Notes: a model not told the origin generated them from the letters alone. A stretch of 64,000 nucleotides of DNA from Bacteroidota bacterium (GCA_003250395.1 QKGM01000012.1:62001-126000), one strand, 5' to 3'. Positions 48,981 through 59,543 are shown, numbered from the stretch's first letter. Program-made: numbers and translations.

Positions 48981-50507
48981 TTATAAAATTGGTTTCAAAC
49001 GGCTCCCTATAATTGCATGTAATTCATCAATGGCTACGCGGTGCTGTTCCATTGTATCACGTTCACGGATTGTGACCGTGTTATCTTGTGTAGTCTGGTG
49101 GTCGATGGTAATGCAATAGGGTGTACCGATAGCATCCTGCCTGCGGTAACGGCGGCCAATAGAATCTTTCTCCTCGTACTGGCACATATAGTCGCATTTG
49201 AGCCTCTCCATGATTTCACGTCCTTTCTCGGGTAGACCGTCTTTGGCTACAAGTGGCAGGATAGCTGCTTTGACTGGTGCCAGCATAGGAGGAATGCGAA
49301 GTACGACCCTTTCGGAACCGTCTTCAAGTTTTTCCTCATGGTAGGCATGGCTCAATACAGCAAGGAACATCCTGTCGAGACCGATGGAGGTCTCAACCAC
49401 ATAGGGGACATAGCTTTCGTTAAGTTCCGGGTCGAAGTATTGCAGTTTTTTCCCCGAATGGTTTTGGTGGGCGGTCAGGTCGAAGTCGGTACGTGAATGA
49501 ATCCCTTCAAGTTCCTTGAAGCCAAACGGGAAGTCGAACTCGATGTCTGCAGCAGCATTGGCGTAATGGGCCAGTTTGTCATGATCGTGGAAACGGTACT
49601 TTGAGGAAGGCATTCCCAGCGAGAGGTGCCATTTCATACGGGCTTCCTTCCAGTATTTGTACCACTCCATTTCGGTACCGGGGCGCACAAAGTACTGCAT
49701 CTCCATTTGCTCAAATTCGCGCATGCGGAAGATGAACTGACGGGCGACTATCTCGTTGCGGAAGGCTTTCCCGGTTTGGGCTATCCCGAAAGGTATCTTC
49801 ATCCGGCCAGTCTTTTGGACATTGAGGTAGTTCACAAAAATTCCCTGAGCGGTCTCGGGACGAAGGTAAATGGTGTTTGCATCTTCACTGACTGAGCCCA
49901 TGGAAGTAGAGAACATCAGATTAAACTGTCGAACCTCTGTCCAGTTGCGGGTACCACTAATCGGACAAGCGATTTCACAGTCTATAATTACCTGACGAAC
50001 TTCCTCCAGGTTTCCTTTTTCGAGGGCTGTAAAGAAACGTTTGCGAACTTCATCCATCTTTTGCTGGTTCTCGAGGACACGTGGATTGGTAGCCCGGAAC
50101 TGCTCCTCATTAAAAGCTTCGCCAAAACGTTTGGACGCTTTTTCAACTTCTTTGCTAATCTTGCCTTCAATCTTCGCCAGATAATCTTCAACCAGAACAT
50201 CGGCGCGATAGCGTTTCTTGGAATCCTTGTTGTCAATCAAAGGATCATTGAATGCATCAATATGTCCCGAAGCTTTCCATGTCGTTGGGTGCATGAAGAT
50301 AGCTGCATCAATTCCCACGATGTTTTCGTGAAATTGTACCATCGACTTCCACCAGTAATCCCGGATGTTTTTTTTCAGTTCAACACCATACTGGGCATAA
50401 TCATACACGGCGCTTAAACCGTCGTAGATCTCACTTGAAGGAAAAACAAACCCATACTCTTTGGCATGGGATACAAGATTTTTAAAAATATCGTCCTGAT
50501 TGGCCAT
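48981..50507 (-). CDS. glyS: Glycyl-tRNA synthetase (single-chain, class IIA)
   Basis: 508 aa; YGFVFPSSEIYDGLSAVYDYAQYGVELKKNIRDYWW, YLRPETAQGIFVNY, RIPPMLAPVKAAILPL. Confidence 0.97.
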   Translation of the reverse strand: MANQDDIFKNLVSHAKEYGFVFPSSEIYDGLSAVYDYAQYGVELKKNIRDYWWKSMVQFHENIVGIDAAIFMHPTTWKASGHIDAFNDPLIDNKDSKKRYRADVLVEDYLAKIEGKISKEVEKASKRFGEAFNEEQFRATNPRVLENQQKMDEVRKRFFTALEKGNLEEVRQVIIDCEIACPISGTRNWTEVRQFNLMFSTSMGSVSEDANTIYLRPETAQGIFVNYLNVQKTGRMKIPFGIAQTGKAFRNEIVARQFIFRMREFEQMEMQYFVRPGTEMEWYKYWKEARMKWHLSLGMPSSKYRFHDHDKLAHYANAAADIEFDFPFGFKELEGIHSRTDFDLTAHQNHSGKKLQYFDPELNESYVPYVVETSIGLDRMFLAVLSHAYHEEKLEDGSERVVLRIPPMLAPVKAAILPLVAKDGLPEKGREIMERLKCDYMCQYEEKDSIGRRYRRQDAIGTPYCITIDHQTTQDNTVTIRERDTMEQHRVAIDELHAIIGSRLKPIL

Positions 50508-50563
50508 AATGATCTATTAAGTGCGCAAAAATAGGGAAAATAGGTTGAATCACACCGGTTGCA

Positions 50564-52087
50564 TCAATTGAAAAGGCCGATATGCAGCGAAAAAGTGAAG
50601 ACCACATGAAGCCCGTAAGCCAGTAATATCCTTATCAGGGCGAGTGTCATGATGGTGGCAATTGTCCAGATGAAACCTACCCGATAGTTGGTCTTACGAT
50701 GCGATACAGAAGCTGGTTTGGCATGCCGGTTGAAGTACATTGCCAATGTCATAATCCCAAGAGCTCCGGCGATAATTGAATCGTAAACCATGATATTGGG
50801 GTGTTGTGGCGTGCGGTCAGGAGTACGCAACACAAGCAGAATAAACGAGCCGACTATCCAGGGGAGTACGGCCTGGCTGGTAACAAAAAGTAGGCGATTC
50901 TCCCTTTTAATTCTTCCCGGGTTTCCGGCGGTAGCCAATAACCAGGGTACAACATAATAACCGGCATAGGCCAGGATCGAGAGTGCAATCAAAGCAAAAA
51001 GAATCTTCAGTATAATGCCCATATACATCCAGTTGGCCACATAACCAAAGCCCTGATCAGTAATAACACCTGCAACGAATCCCCCAAAGAACTGGTTGAA
51101 TAAATGGAAGGCAAGCCAAAGGAAAAAAAGACGGTTAAACCCTCTTACCACCTTTTTTCTGATTAAATAAAAGTAGGTGAAGAGCCCTCCAATGAGTGAA
51201 GCCAGGGGGCCAGCAAGCGTGATGACGATTATATTCATTGGCGTCCACTGCGATGCAGCATTGCCGATGGGAAACATTACCTCATAATAATACAGTACTG
51301 AGTCTATACTGAAGAAGGAGGCTGCAAGCATGACAGAGATCTGGTAGAATAACCATGCAGATATTCCTGCAGCCAGAAAAACAACTAGAGAACTTATGAA
51401 ATAGGTTATTTCGTTCGCGATTCTAACACTGACAGGTTCATGTTTTGTTCCTGGTCCTTCCTTGAGGAAAGGGTCGTGGGGAGAATCGCGGAGATATAGA
51501 CTGTAGAGAAGGTTTTCCCAAATACCCTGCCATTTCCGGGGTAAATAATTCCAGATGAGGAATCTCCTGGTTTCTGCAGGCTTTTTGCGTCTTGATCCTG
51601 ATTTCTTCCGGGAGGCATCTGAACTTTTTGTAAAATTGGCCGATGGAAATCCAGCAGGTGAATTGTCGGGCATTACCAGTTGTTCAACTGAAGGAGAATT
51701 AGTTAAATCAGGCTTATTGCCGGGATCATCAGTTCTGTATTGTTTGATGTGCGGATGCCTGCGCTGAGGCTTACGGGGTTGTTTGGTTTCTATCTCTCTG
51801 TAAGCAATGCTGCTTCGCCTTTTAAATAATGATCTGAAGCTGCTTAAAGCTTCCGTCAGCATGTTTCTTTTCCGTCGTTCAGGTTTGCGATGTTTCCTCT
51901 TTCCTTTTTCTTGTCTGTTGCTTCTTACAGAAGAATCCACCTCGGTAATCCCGGCTACCCATTCCCCTTCTTTTTCCTCTTTATTACGATGCTTTGGTCT
52001 CCTGTCAGGAGATTGTGACCCAAGCAAACCGGCAACCCACCTGTCGATTATGTTTGAGGAATATGTATGCTTACGATGGCCGGTCAT
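50564..52087 (-). CDS. Hypothetical membrane protein with long basic N-terminal extension
   Basis: About 190 aa Lys/Arg-rich low-complexity N-terminus, then 6-8 TM segments (IIVITLAGPLASLIGGLFTYFYLIRKK). Confidence 0.75.
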   Translation of the reverse strand: MTGHRKHTYSSNIIDRWVAGLLGSQSPDRRPKHRNKEEKEGEWVAGITEVDSSVRSNRQEKGKRKHRKPERRKRNMLTEALSSFRSLFKRRSSIAYREIETKQPRKPQRRHPHIKQYRTDDPGNKPDLTNSPSVEQLVMPDNSPAGFPSANFTKSSDASRKKSGSRRKKPAETRRFLIWNYLPRKWQGIWENLLYSLYLRDSPHDPFLKEGPGTKHEPVSVRIANEITYFISSLVVFLAAGISAWLFYQISVMLAASFFSIDSVLYYYEVMFPIGNAASQWTPMNIIVITLAGPLASLIGGLFTYFYLIRKKVVRGFNRLFFLWLAFHLFNQFFGGFVAGVITDQGFGYVANWMYMGIILKILFALIALSILAYAGYYVVPWLLATAGNPGRIKRENRLLFVTSQAVLPWIVGSFILLVLRTPDRTPQHPNIMVYDSIIAGALGIMTLAMYFNRHAKPASVSHRKTNYRVGFIWTIATIMTLALIRILLAYGLHVVFTFSLHIGLFN

Positions 52088-52387
52088 TTAACAGCGTTTA
52101 TGCTGCAAAGAAATAAAGATTAGATAGTTTTACCAAACATAATCTGTAATTTCACATTGAATTAATTTAAAACCGGAATTACAGCTTACTATCATAGTTC
52201 ACCGCTCAAAACATGTTTAACGGGAAAGCAGAGAGACCCCTCAACAGGTTATTTTTTCATGTCTTCCGCATTTTGATCAATTCATTGCACGACAAACAAA
52301 GACCCTCATATTGCCATTAGCATAAGCGGCACAGGAAGAATGAAAAGTTGCTTACCGACAGAGTATATCTGAAAACTAACGATCGTA

Positions 52388-53272
52388 TTACTTTCGCCCC
52401 AAAGTAAATGTACGGGTAATATTAAACCCGAAATATATATCTCCCTTCAACCAGTCGCCCTGAGTTTCTGTAATAAAGGCGTTCTCGTTGATAGGTACAC
52501 TGTTGGTAAAGAAAAGCTGAAAGACATGTCCCCCTGTTTCAATGTCAAATCCTATTGACAGACTGTTATCGAATTCATCGGCTGTCTTGCCTGGAAGTAG
52601 ATAGAAATACTCGGCATTGACGCTCATACGTTGTGTAAGCTTTAACCGACCGCCAGCTCCCATGGCAAATACAGTATTCTGATCTTCTTTGAGGGGGACA
52701 AAATTCCTGTGAACAATCGTAGGTGTAAGTTGTAACGAGAAGGAGGAGTTAAATTTACGGGCGATAAGCAATTGGTGGACAAAAGACAACCGGCTGGAGA
52801 AATAGTTTACCCTGTCTGTATTCTCCCATTTCAGGGAATTGATGCCCATCGATCCAAAATAGCTAATGCTGACTGGCATATTTTTTTCTCCACTGCTTTG
52901 TTGCAGTAGTTTAAACTTTACAAAGCCATCGTACAGTTTTTTATATGTACTCCTTCCGATACCTATGGCAAGCCTGTCGGAAATGCCGTATTCGAGGCCG
53001 AAACGGATTGTTGCCTGGTCAAGGCCGAACAAGTCGTATGCTCCCTGATTCAGCCTTCCAAAATGGTGAGAAATGATGAACAGCAGGTCTCCCTTTGCAG
53101 GTGACTGGATGCTGTGATTTAGCACCACTCTTGTGGTTTTAAATGTTGCATAAGTGTACTCGGTGGCAGGTTTGTCATCGCCCAGCATATTCATTAAATC
53201 GTCCTGAGCGCTTACTCCCTGCACAAGGCCGGCTAAGAGGAGAATCACCGGTAATCGTTTCATCAGGTTCAT
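52388..53272 (-). CDS. DUF5777-like beta-barrel protein
   Basis: Signal peptide; RVVLNHSIQSPAKGDLLFIISHHFGRLNQGAYDLFGLDQATIRFGLEYGISDRLAIGIGRS. Confidence 0.8.
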   Translation of the reverse strand: MNLMKRLPVILLLAGLVQGVSAQDDLMNMLGDDKPATEYTYATFKTTRVVLNHSIQSPAKGDLLFIISHHFGRLNQGAYDLFGLDQATIRFGLEYGISDRLAIGIGRSTYKKLYDGFVKFKLLQQSSGEKNMPVSISYFGSMGINSLKWENTDRVNYFSSRLSFVHQLLIARKFNSSFSLQLTPTIVHRNFVPLKEDQNTVFAMGAGGRLKLTQRMSVNAEYFYLLPGKTADEFDNSLSIGFDIETGGHVFQLFFTNSVPINENAFITETQGDWLKGDIYFGFNITRTFTLGRK

Positions 53273-53826
53273 AACTGGTTCATTTTATCGTATGTGGCAT
53301 CAACAGTTACCTCAATGGTTTCTGCTATTTGTTTTACTACAGCTGTCGGGATACTTATTCCATAATCTTTTGGCTTTACTTCAAAAATGGCATGGGCCAG
53401 GATCTTACCTCCTTTGACTTCCAGTGTTCCGGCGGTCTTCACCTTATTTGTTTTTCCATGAATGGTAAGGTCTCCCTCCACCTCAACTTTGTATTTACCT
53501 TCCTTCGTGATGTCGATGGTCTGAAACCCGATAACCGATCCTTTAAAGACAGCATTGGGAAATTTATCCGATTCAACATAGTTCTCGTTGAAGTGCTCCT
53601 GCATCAGTGCTTTTTCAAATTCGAACGATTTCATGAGAACCTTGAATACAATCTGACCCGTTGACAAATCTAATGCCGAGTTCACCTGATGATTCACAGC
53701 TTCAATTTTTTCCATAGGCGTATCGCTATAGAAGCGTATTTTCCCTGTTTTGGTCATATATTTTTGGGCCATAATACCCTGAATGGTCATCGAAATAATT
53801 ATTAAAGCAATGATTCTAATTTTCAT
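53269..53826 (-). CDS. YceI family protein
   Basis: GKIRFYSDTPMEKIEAVNHQV, EKALMQEHFNENYVESDKFPNAVFKG, GDLTIHGKTNKVKTAGTLEV. Confidence 0.9.
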   Translation of the reverse strand: MKIRIIALIIISMTIQGIMAQKYMTKTGKIRFYSDTPMEKIEAVNHQVNSALDLSTGQIVFKVLMKSFEFEKALMQEHFNENYVESDKFPNAVFKGSVIGFQTIDITKEGKYKVEVEGDLTIHGKTNKVKTAGTLEVKGGKILAHAIFEVKPKDYGISIPTAVVKQIAETIEVTVDATYDKMNQL

Positions 53827-53843
53827 GGATTATATTTTGTTAA

Positions 53844-54281
53844 TTATTCAACAAAAGAGCATTTTTCAAAAATGATATCAGTTCCATTGAATCCCGTGAG
53901 ATATCCTTTCAGTTTGACAGCTTTATCCGGAGTCAGATGGAAGTCAGGTTTGAAGGCTTGTGGATGAAGTGAGCATCTGATCCCTTCATCACCAAAGTCA
54001 CCCTGCCTGAAAACGAATACGATGAAATGCAGGGTGTCGGATTGTTCAATTCCGGTTGGTACGCCAGTAATTTCAATTACTTTTCCATTGTATTTTTTTT
54101 CTGCGGCAGATTGATCGGCAATGTATGCATTGAAGAGGGTTTCTGCATCAACAGAAGCATCGGCAGGAAGGGTTATATAGTCCGGATGTGGTTTGTTGTA
54201 TATATACTTCCATACATAGAAGCCTGAGGCCAGTGCTAAAATGAGAGCGATTACTACAATGCGAAACACATTCTTTTTCAT
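53844..54281 (-). CDS. OB-fold (tRNA_anti-like) putative membrane-anchored protein
   Basis: N-terminal TM; KYNGKVIEITGVPTGIEQSDTLHFIVF...GIRCSLHP...KLKGYLTGFNG. Confidence 0.75.
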   Translation of the reverse strand: MKKNVFRIVVIALILALASGFYVWKYIYNKPHPDYITLPADASVDAETLFNAYIADQSAAEKKYNGKVIEITGVPTGIEQSDTLHFIVFVFRQGDFGDEGIRCSLHPQAFKPDFHLTPDKAVKLKGYLTGFNGTDIIFEKCSFVE

Positions 54282-54323
54282 TTTGCTATGGGTTTAATTG
54301 ATTGGGTAACTAAAACCGGATAA

Positions 54324-54722
54324 TTAGTTTTGCAAGGCGCCTGCGTCAATCCAGGCTTTGATTTTATCAATGGTACAAGCATCCAGTTTATTCCCGTTTT
54401 GCGGCATTGGAGAATAACCTGAATTATGAGAAACTGCACCATAGAGCTTACCGTTAAGCGCTATAGATTTAAGCCCTTCATATGTATTGGTTATTACCCC
54501 GCCAGAGGCAGATGCCCCTGTATGACAGGAGTTGCACGATGATACCATGACAGGAGCGATTGTAGCCTGATAGGTAACGTTCGAGAGATCGCAGTTACCG
54601 CTGCCAGGTACCTGTGGGTATAGTTCTTCAGCATTATCACGGTAACAAGCTGCTGTTAACAGTGTTAGTGTTGAAAGCAGCATGAATTGAAGAAATATTT
54701 GTTTAATTATTCGGTTTCCCAT
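54324..54722 (-). CDS. c-type cytochrome-like lipoprotein (single CxxCH)
   Basis: VMVSSCNSCHTGASASGGVITNTYEGLKSIALNGKLYGAVSHNSGYSPMPQNGNKLDACTIDKIKAWIDAGA. Confidence 0.82.
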   Translation of the reverse strand: MGNRIIKQIFLQFMLLSTLTLLTAACYRDNAEELYPQVPGSGNCDLSNVTYQATIAPVMVSSCNSCHTGASASGGVITNTYEGLKSIALNGKLYGAVSHNSGYSPMPQNGNKLDACTIDKIKAWIDAGALQN

Positions 54723-55410
54723 TTGTTATCCATTTGTTTATTTGAGCGATCTGACAATCTGAAAGTTGACCTGAAGGAGGCATAGGACGATAACCTGTAA
54801 GGTGTTTTACCACACCCAAAAGTTGACCCGTAGAAGCTATGGCTTCAACCCCGTTATAATTTGTAAGGCTGATTCCTCCGCCTGGTGATGCCCCGCTGTG
54901 GCATCCTGAGCAGTTGGTCTGTACAATAGGCATTATGATTCCTGAGAAAGTGACGTTAAGCGTATCACAGTTCGTTTCGGTGCAGGCATTGTTATGAGCA
55001 CCCTGATTGATCCATTTAGCGATAATAGCTTTTTGGTCCGCATTAAGTGGTTGGGCTGGGGGTGGAGGCATACGATCTTCGCCATCTTCATTTAATACCT
55101 CATAAATTTTAGAATCACCAGCATTACCGGGATTTACTTCTCCGGTAATCATGATGCGATAATAATCTGTTAGTACGACGCCCTCCCTTGCTGTGGCTGC
55201 ATCATGACAGCCTGACATGGCACATGATGACTGGATTAACGGGAATACTGTATTGACAAAATATACCGAATCCGGATCACATCCAATAGTGGGTTCAGGC
55301 GGATCAGGATTTACGGGAAGTACTGATAAATCCGGATCATGTTTACATGAGGCCAACTGTAGGATAAGGAGAATTGCCGGCAACAAAAGTATTAAATTTG
55401 TCTTTTTCAT
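54703..55410 (-). CDS. Two-domain cytochrome c-like lipoprotein (one CX4CH and one CxxCH site)
   Basis: Lipobox LQLASCKHD; SSCAMSGCHDAATAREGVVLTDY and TNCSGCHSGASPGGGISLTNY. Confidence 0.82.
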   Translation of the reverse strand: MKKTNLILLLPAILLILQLASCKHDPDLSVLPVNPDPPEPTIGCDPDSVYFVNTVFPLIQSSCAMSGCHDAATAREGVVLTDYYRIMITGEVNPGNAGDSKIYEVLNEDGEDRMPPPPAQPLNADQKAIIAKWINQGAHNNACTETNCDTLNVTFSGIIMPIVQTNCSGCHSGASPGGGISLTNYNGVEAIASTGQLLGVVKHLTGYRPMPPSGQLSDCQIAQINKWITNGKPNN

Positions 55411-55840
55411 AATTTTACGATCGGCTCTTTAGTATGGATTGAGATGAATTGATGAAAGAACAGAGATAAATAACCTGAAAGTAAATGGAACAGGAATCCT
55501 TGTTTATCATTGATAGTATCTTTAATAGAAGTTAAATTATCGGAGATACTAAATAGCATTGATCTCGAAAAAACAATTATATCACGGAATGGTTCGCTTT
55601 TTTCAGATTTCTTTGATATATCAATGTTTTATGTTACTGGTTAATAAATCCTGTTTGATTTGATTGTCTTATACCCAGTAAGTTATGATTAAGTGGATGA
55701 AAAATAACGTACAAATCACATTTATTTTATTTACATTTAGCCGATTGTCTCTACATTTGCTTTCCAACTGCTGTTAAACTCTTTTACCTGCGGGAATATA
55801 CTAAAATTAGAATATAATTTCTTCACAAATTCAAAGCAAT

Positions 55841-58690
55841 ATGAAATTTTTTACACGATTTACCGCCATACTGGTGGTTCTTTTAGCCTACGGGACAGGA
55901 GTCCGGGGTGCCAGTGCAGTAGTCACTCTGCGACCGACGCACATTGATATTTCTACTACCACCTCCGAAAGTGCTGTTCTCATGACCCTTTCGGGTTATT
56001 CCAGCGATGATGCCCGTTATCGGCTCTATAGCGGAAGTAATCAGTATAATTGCTGGGATGCTGTATCATCAACATACATCACCTCCTCCAGCTATGGTTC
56101 AGGCCCGAAGGTTATCGGAACACCCTCAACCACTACCACGTTTTGGGTATTATCTCAACGGGGAAGTAATGTAAGTACGTCTGCCTCATACAGAGACAGG
56201 CTTGGAACCAGCTATAGCACCAATTACCAGACTGTTGCCTTACCTGCTGCTACTTCAATAACCACCCCATTTACTGTTTCCGGTACATTTGCAGGTACAG
56301 GAAGTTACACCACATCAGTGAAATATGTCGCGTTGGCTTTTAGCGGATCTACTTTAGTTTCTGCTGCTTCAACAAATATTTCTACTGGTACTTTTGCCGT
56401 TGTCTGCCCTGACGGAACAACAATAGATAAAATAGAGATCCGGACAGTTGACAATACAATTGTAACATCAAAAACGGGTTCATGGACTACAACAACTGAT
56501 ATCGGAACATTTCCAACAGGATCAAATCCTGCTGTTGCTCTTAAAGTAACCCAGGTTAATAACGGACAGTCTCCTCTGGCCGGAGTTCCTTTCAGTGTCG
56601 TCGTTCAATCAGTCGATGCTTCCGACAATGTAGCCAATGTTACTTCAGATGTAAACATTACGTTGACCTCTACGGGAACCATTGGTGGTACAACAACCGG
56701 AACCATTACCAACGGATCGAACAATGTTACAATTTCCGGAGTTACCCTGACCGAAGGTGTTTCCCTGACCATTACAGCTTCTGATAACGCCTCAACCCTT
56801 ACTGCGGGAACGAGTACGGCATTCAATGTTATTGCTGAAGATGCAGCTTTCAGAACAAAAGGTTCGGGTAACTGGAATGCAGCTTCGACATGGGAGATGC
56901 AGATATCGGGTTCCTGGTACGATGCCACAGTACCACCTACATCGGGTTTGAACGATGTTACAATCTTACCAACGCATATTGTTGCACTCACTGATAATAC
57001 CGGTAAATGTGCTAACCTGACCGTCCAGAACACCGGAAAACTTTGGAAAGGAAGCACCTCAAACAGTTTTCTTTATGTTTATGGTGATATTACCTGCGAT
57101 GGGGTAATTGGTAGTGAAGATAATGGAACCACACCCGATGGTATTAGCTTTGATATAGAGGGTACAAGTTGTACGATCAGCGGCTCTGGTATTTTTGATG
57201 CCGGAAGGCTCTCAAAATATACTGAGCTAAATACAACGTTGAACATGTACATAAACATGGACTTTGCCTTAAGATATTCTCATGCCACAAATGCAGCTTT
57301 GTATAATTATAATACTGCTACCACAACCTTTAACATTACAGTTGGTGCAGGAAAAACATTAACAGTACCAAATGCCAGGATTAATCTGACGGGTTGTACA
57401 TTAGTATTGGAAAACGGTGCTACACTACTTGACAATGGCACCATTGACGGGATGGACGGTACCAATACTACTGTTAACAAAACCATCAATAACGCTAATT
57501 ACCATTTACTCTTCCTGCCTGTAAATAATACTTTTACAGCCTCACCCACCTTTAATGGTTATTATCTTGATGCGTATACAGAGAGCAACGGAGCCTGGAC
57601 CCCGCTTGTTGATGCAAGCAGTGTAACTCCGTTTCAGGGGTATTCGTTGAAATATGATAATGGTGCAGGGGCTCTTTCTTTCACAGGAACTCTTTTCACA
57701 GGTGATCAAAGCTTTAATTCTCTTTCATATACCGCTTCTGCCGGTGGTTACCTATATGGTTGGAATTTGATTGGGAATCCTTTCTGTTCAGCCATCGATC
57801 TTGATCTGGGTGGTTTCCTAAATACAAATCTTAACGGCTTCGTGTATGTATGGAATGGCTCCAATTATGTTAGCGGATCTCTTGCTGGTGGTGCCGGAAC
57901 ACTGACAGACAATATTATTCCTGCCCATCAGGGATTCTTTGTTCGTACCTCTGATGCTGGTGCTACTCTGACAATTCCACAGGCAGCCCGTGTACAGAAT
58001 AGCCAGGCCTTTTACAAAGAGGCCAAAACCTATGAAAATGTGATTGGCTTAACCGTTGCCGGAAATAATGCAGAAGACCGTATGCTCATCGCTTTGAATA
58101 GCGAAGCAACAGCTGGTTATGATAACAATTATGATGCCTTCAAGCTTTTCGGCAATGAGGATGCCCCTCAACTTTATACTGTTGTTGGTGATCAGAACAT
58201 CAGTGTAAATTCTGTCAACTCGATAGACGACAATACTGAATTTGCCATTATGCTTAAAGTTGGTGTGAACGGGCAGTATACTATTACTGCTGAACATCTG
58301 GCTACTTTTATGAATGGAACAAATGTTTACCTTACCGATCTTCAGAATAACCACCGTCAGAACCTTACCCAGAATCCGGTATATACCTTCAATGCCAATA
58401 CCGGTGATGCGGCAAATCGCTTCAAAGTAAGCTTTGCTACTGTTGGTGTAGAAGAGAATTCATTGCAAAATGTTGGAATTTATTCAGCCAATGGTATGGT
58501 TTACATTCAAATGCCTGAATCGGCCAAGGCTCGCGTCACCATGACAAATCTTGCCGGTCAGTTGGTTGAACAACGTTCAGCTTATATTTCCGGCGAACTG
58601 GTCATCAATGCACCAGCAACCACCGGCGTGTATATGGTTACTGTGACAACCAGCCAGGGAACTATCACCCGTAAAGTATTTGTAAAATAA
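55841..58690 (+). CDS. Large secreted surface protein with T9SS type A C-terminal sorting domain
   Basis: Signal peptide, beta/Ig-like repeats, C-terminal NVGIYSANGMVYIQMPESAKARVTMTNLAGQLVEQRSAYISGELVINAPATTGVYMVTVTTSQGTITRKVFVK. Confidence 0.88.
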   Translation: MKFFTRFTAILVVLLAYGTGVRGASAVVTLRPTHIDISTTTSESAVLMTLSGYSSDDARYRLYSGSNQYNCWDAVSSTYITSSSYGSGPKVIGTPSTTTTFWVLSQRGSNVSTSASYRDRLGTSYSTNYQTVALPAATSITTPFTVSGTFAGTGSYTTSVKYVALAFSGSTLVSAASTNISTGTFAVVCPDGTTIDKIEIRTVDNTIVTSKTGSWTTTTDIGTFPTGSNPAVALKVTQVNNGQSPLAGVPFSVVVQSVDASDNVANVTSDVNITLTSTGTIGGTTTGTITNGSNNVTISGVTLTEGVSLTITASDNASTLTAGTSTAFNVIAEDAAFRTKGSGNWNAASTWEMQISGSWYDATVPPTSGLNDVTILPTHIVALTDNTGKCANLTVQNTGKLWKGSTSNSFLYVYGDITCDGVIGSEDNGTTPDGISFDIEGTSCTISGSGIFDAGRLSKYTELNTTLNMYINMDFALRYSHATNAALYNYNTATTTFNITVGAGKTLTVPNARINLTGCTLVLENGATLLDNGTIDGMDGTNTTVNKTINNANYHLLFLPVNNTFTASPTFNGYYLDAYTESNGAWTPLVDASSVTPFQGYSLKYDNGAGALSFTGTLFTGDQSFNSLSYTASAGGYLYGWNLIGNPFCSAIDLDLGGFLNTNLNGFVYVWNGSNYVSGSLAGGAGTLTDNIIPAHQGFFVRTSDAGATLTIPQAARVQNSQAFYKEAKTYENVIGLTVAGNNAEDRMLIALNSEATAGYDNNYDAFKLFGNEDAPQLYTVVGDQNISVNSVNSIDDNTEFAIMLKVGVNGQYTITAEHLATFMNGTNVYLTDLQNNHRQNLTQNPVYTFNANTGDAANRFKVSFATVGVEENSLQNVGIYSANGMVYIQMPESAKARVTMTNLAGQLVEQRSAYISGELVINAPATTGVYMVTVTTSQGTITRKVFVK

Positions 58691-58756
58691 TTAATTCTGT
58701 GATCAGGCAGCTGCATGTTTGCATGGTCACTTCAACTGAATATAAAGACCAATTAT

Positions 58757-58987
58757 ATGAAAAAGAATATTCTAAAACTTATGGTTATTGGGGCACTGAT
58801 CGCAGCACCTGCTTTGATATTTGCACAACCTAACCCGGGACAAAATTCAGGTGGCACTCCGACAGGAGGAGCTCCTATCGGGGGCGGTTCTGCTCCCCTG
58901 GGTGGTGGTATCGCTATACTGTTAGCTATGGGTGCTGGTTATGGTGCCCGTCGTGTTTACAAGACCCGTAAAAAACTGGCAGAATAA
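58757..58987 (+). CDS. Short Gly-rich secreted protein with C-terminal motif-TM-basic tail (PID-CTERM-like sorting signal)
   Basis: 76 aa: signal peptide, Gly/Pro-rich spacer, PLGGGIAILLAMGAGYGARRVYKTRKKLAE. Confidence 0.75.
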   Translation: MKKNILKLMVIGALIAAPALIFAQPNPGQNSGGTPTGGAPIGGGSAPLGGGIAILLAMGAGYGARRVYKTRKKLAE

Positions 58988-59013
58988 TTTTTCCAGGTTA
59001 TTGTTTGTTTTTC

Positions 59014-59052
59014 ACGCCTGGCCATTATTAAGAATGGCCGGGCGTTTTTTTT
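59014..59052 (+). terminator. Rho-independent terminator
   Basis: ACGCCTGGCCATT / AATGGCCGGGCGT stem (one T-G wobble) followed by a T-run. Confidence 0.88.
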
Positions 59053-59318
59053 ATTGGCCTGTGAGAATTTGACCGCTAGAATATTTGACATAATGCATCA
59101 GGCAATTCGGTGCATCTGTCTTTAAAGATTATGAAATTATCTGTAGGGGAAGGTCTTCAATCTCTGACCCTATTAGCTTAGAATCGTTTCGAAATTCATC
59201 TGTCTGATCAGGCAATACTCACAATTACCGGCAAAATAAAAGATAATTCGTGTCAGTGTATTTGTTGGGTTGAAGACAGAGAAAGTAAAACAATCATCGC
59301 GTTGTACACGGAAGGGAA

Positions 59319-59543
59319 TCAATCTTCCAATAAAAACTCATTCAGAAACTTCTTCAGTTTATTGGAGAGCTCGTGCATTGTTCTTAGTTTATCGATTTCC
59401 TCCTCACGTTGGAAATTCTCCTGGTTTTGCCTTTTCAGCATTTCCTTCTCGAGTTGATCAGCCATCTTCTGCGTCGCAAGGTAGATGATTCTTGATTCAG
59501 CCAGTGTTAGTTTTATGCTCTTAATCGATTTGGTATCCATCAT
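59319..59543 (-). CDS. Small hypothetical alpha-helical/coiled-coil protein
   Basis: 74 aa, charged heptad-like sequence (QKMADQLEKEMLKRQNQENFQREEEIDKLRTMHELSNKLKKFL). Confidence 0.45.
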   Translation of the reverse strand: MMDTKSIKSIKLTLAESRIIYLATQKMADQLEKEMLKRQNQENFQREEEIDKLRTMHELSNKLKKFLNEFLLED

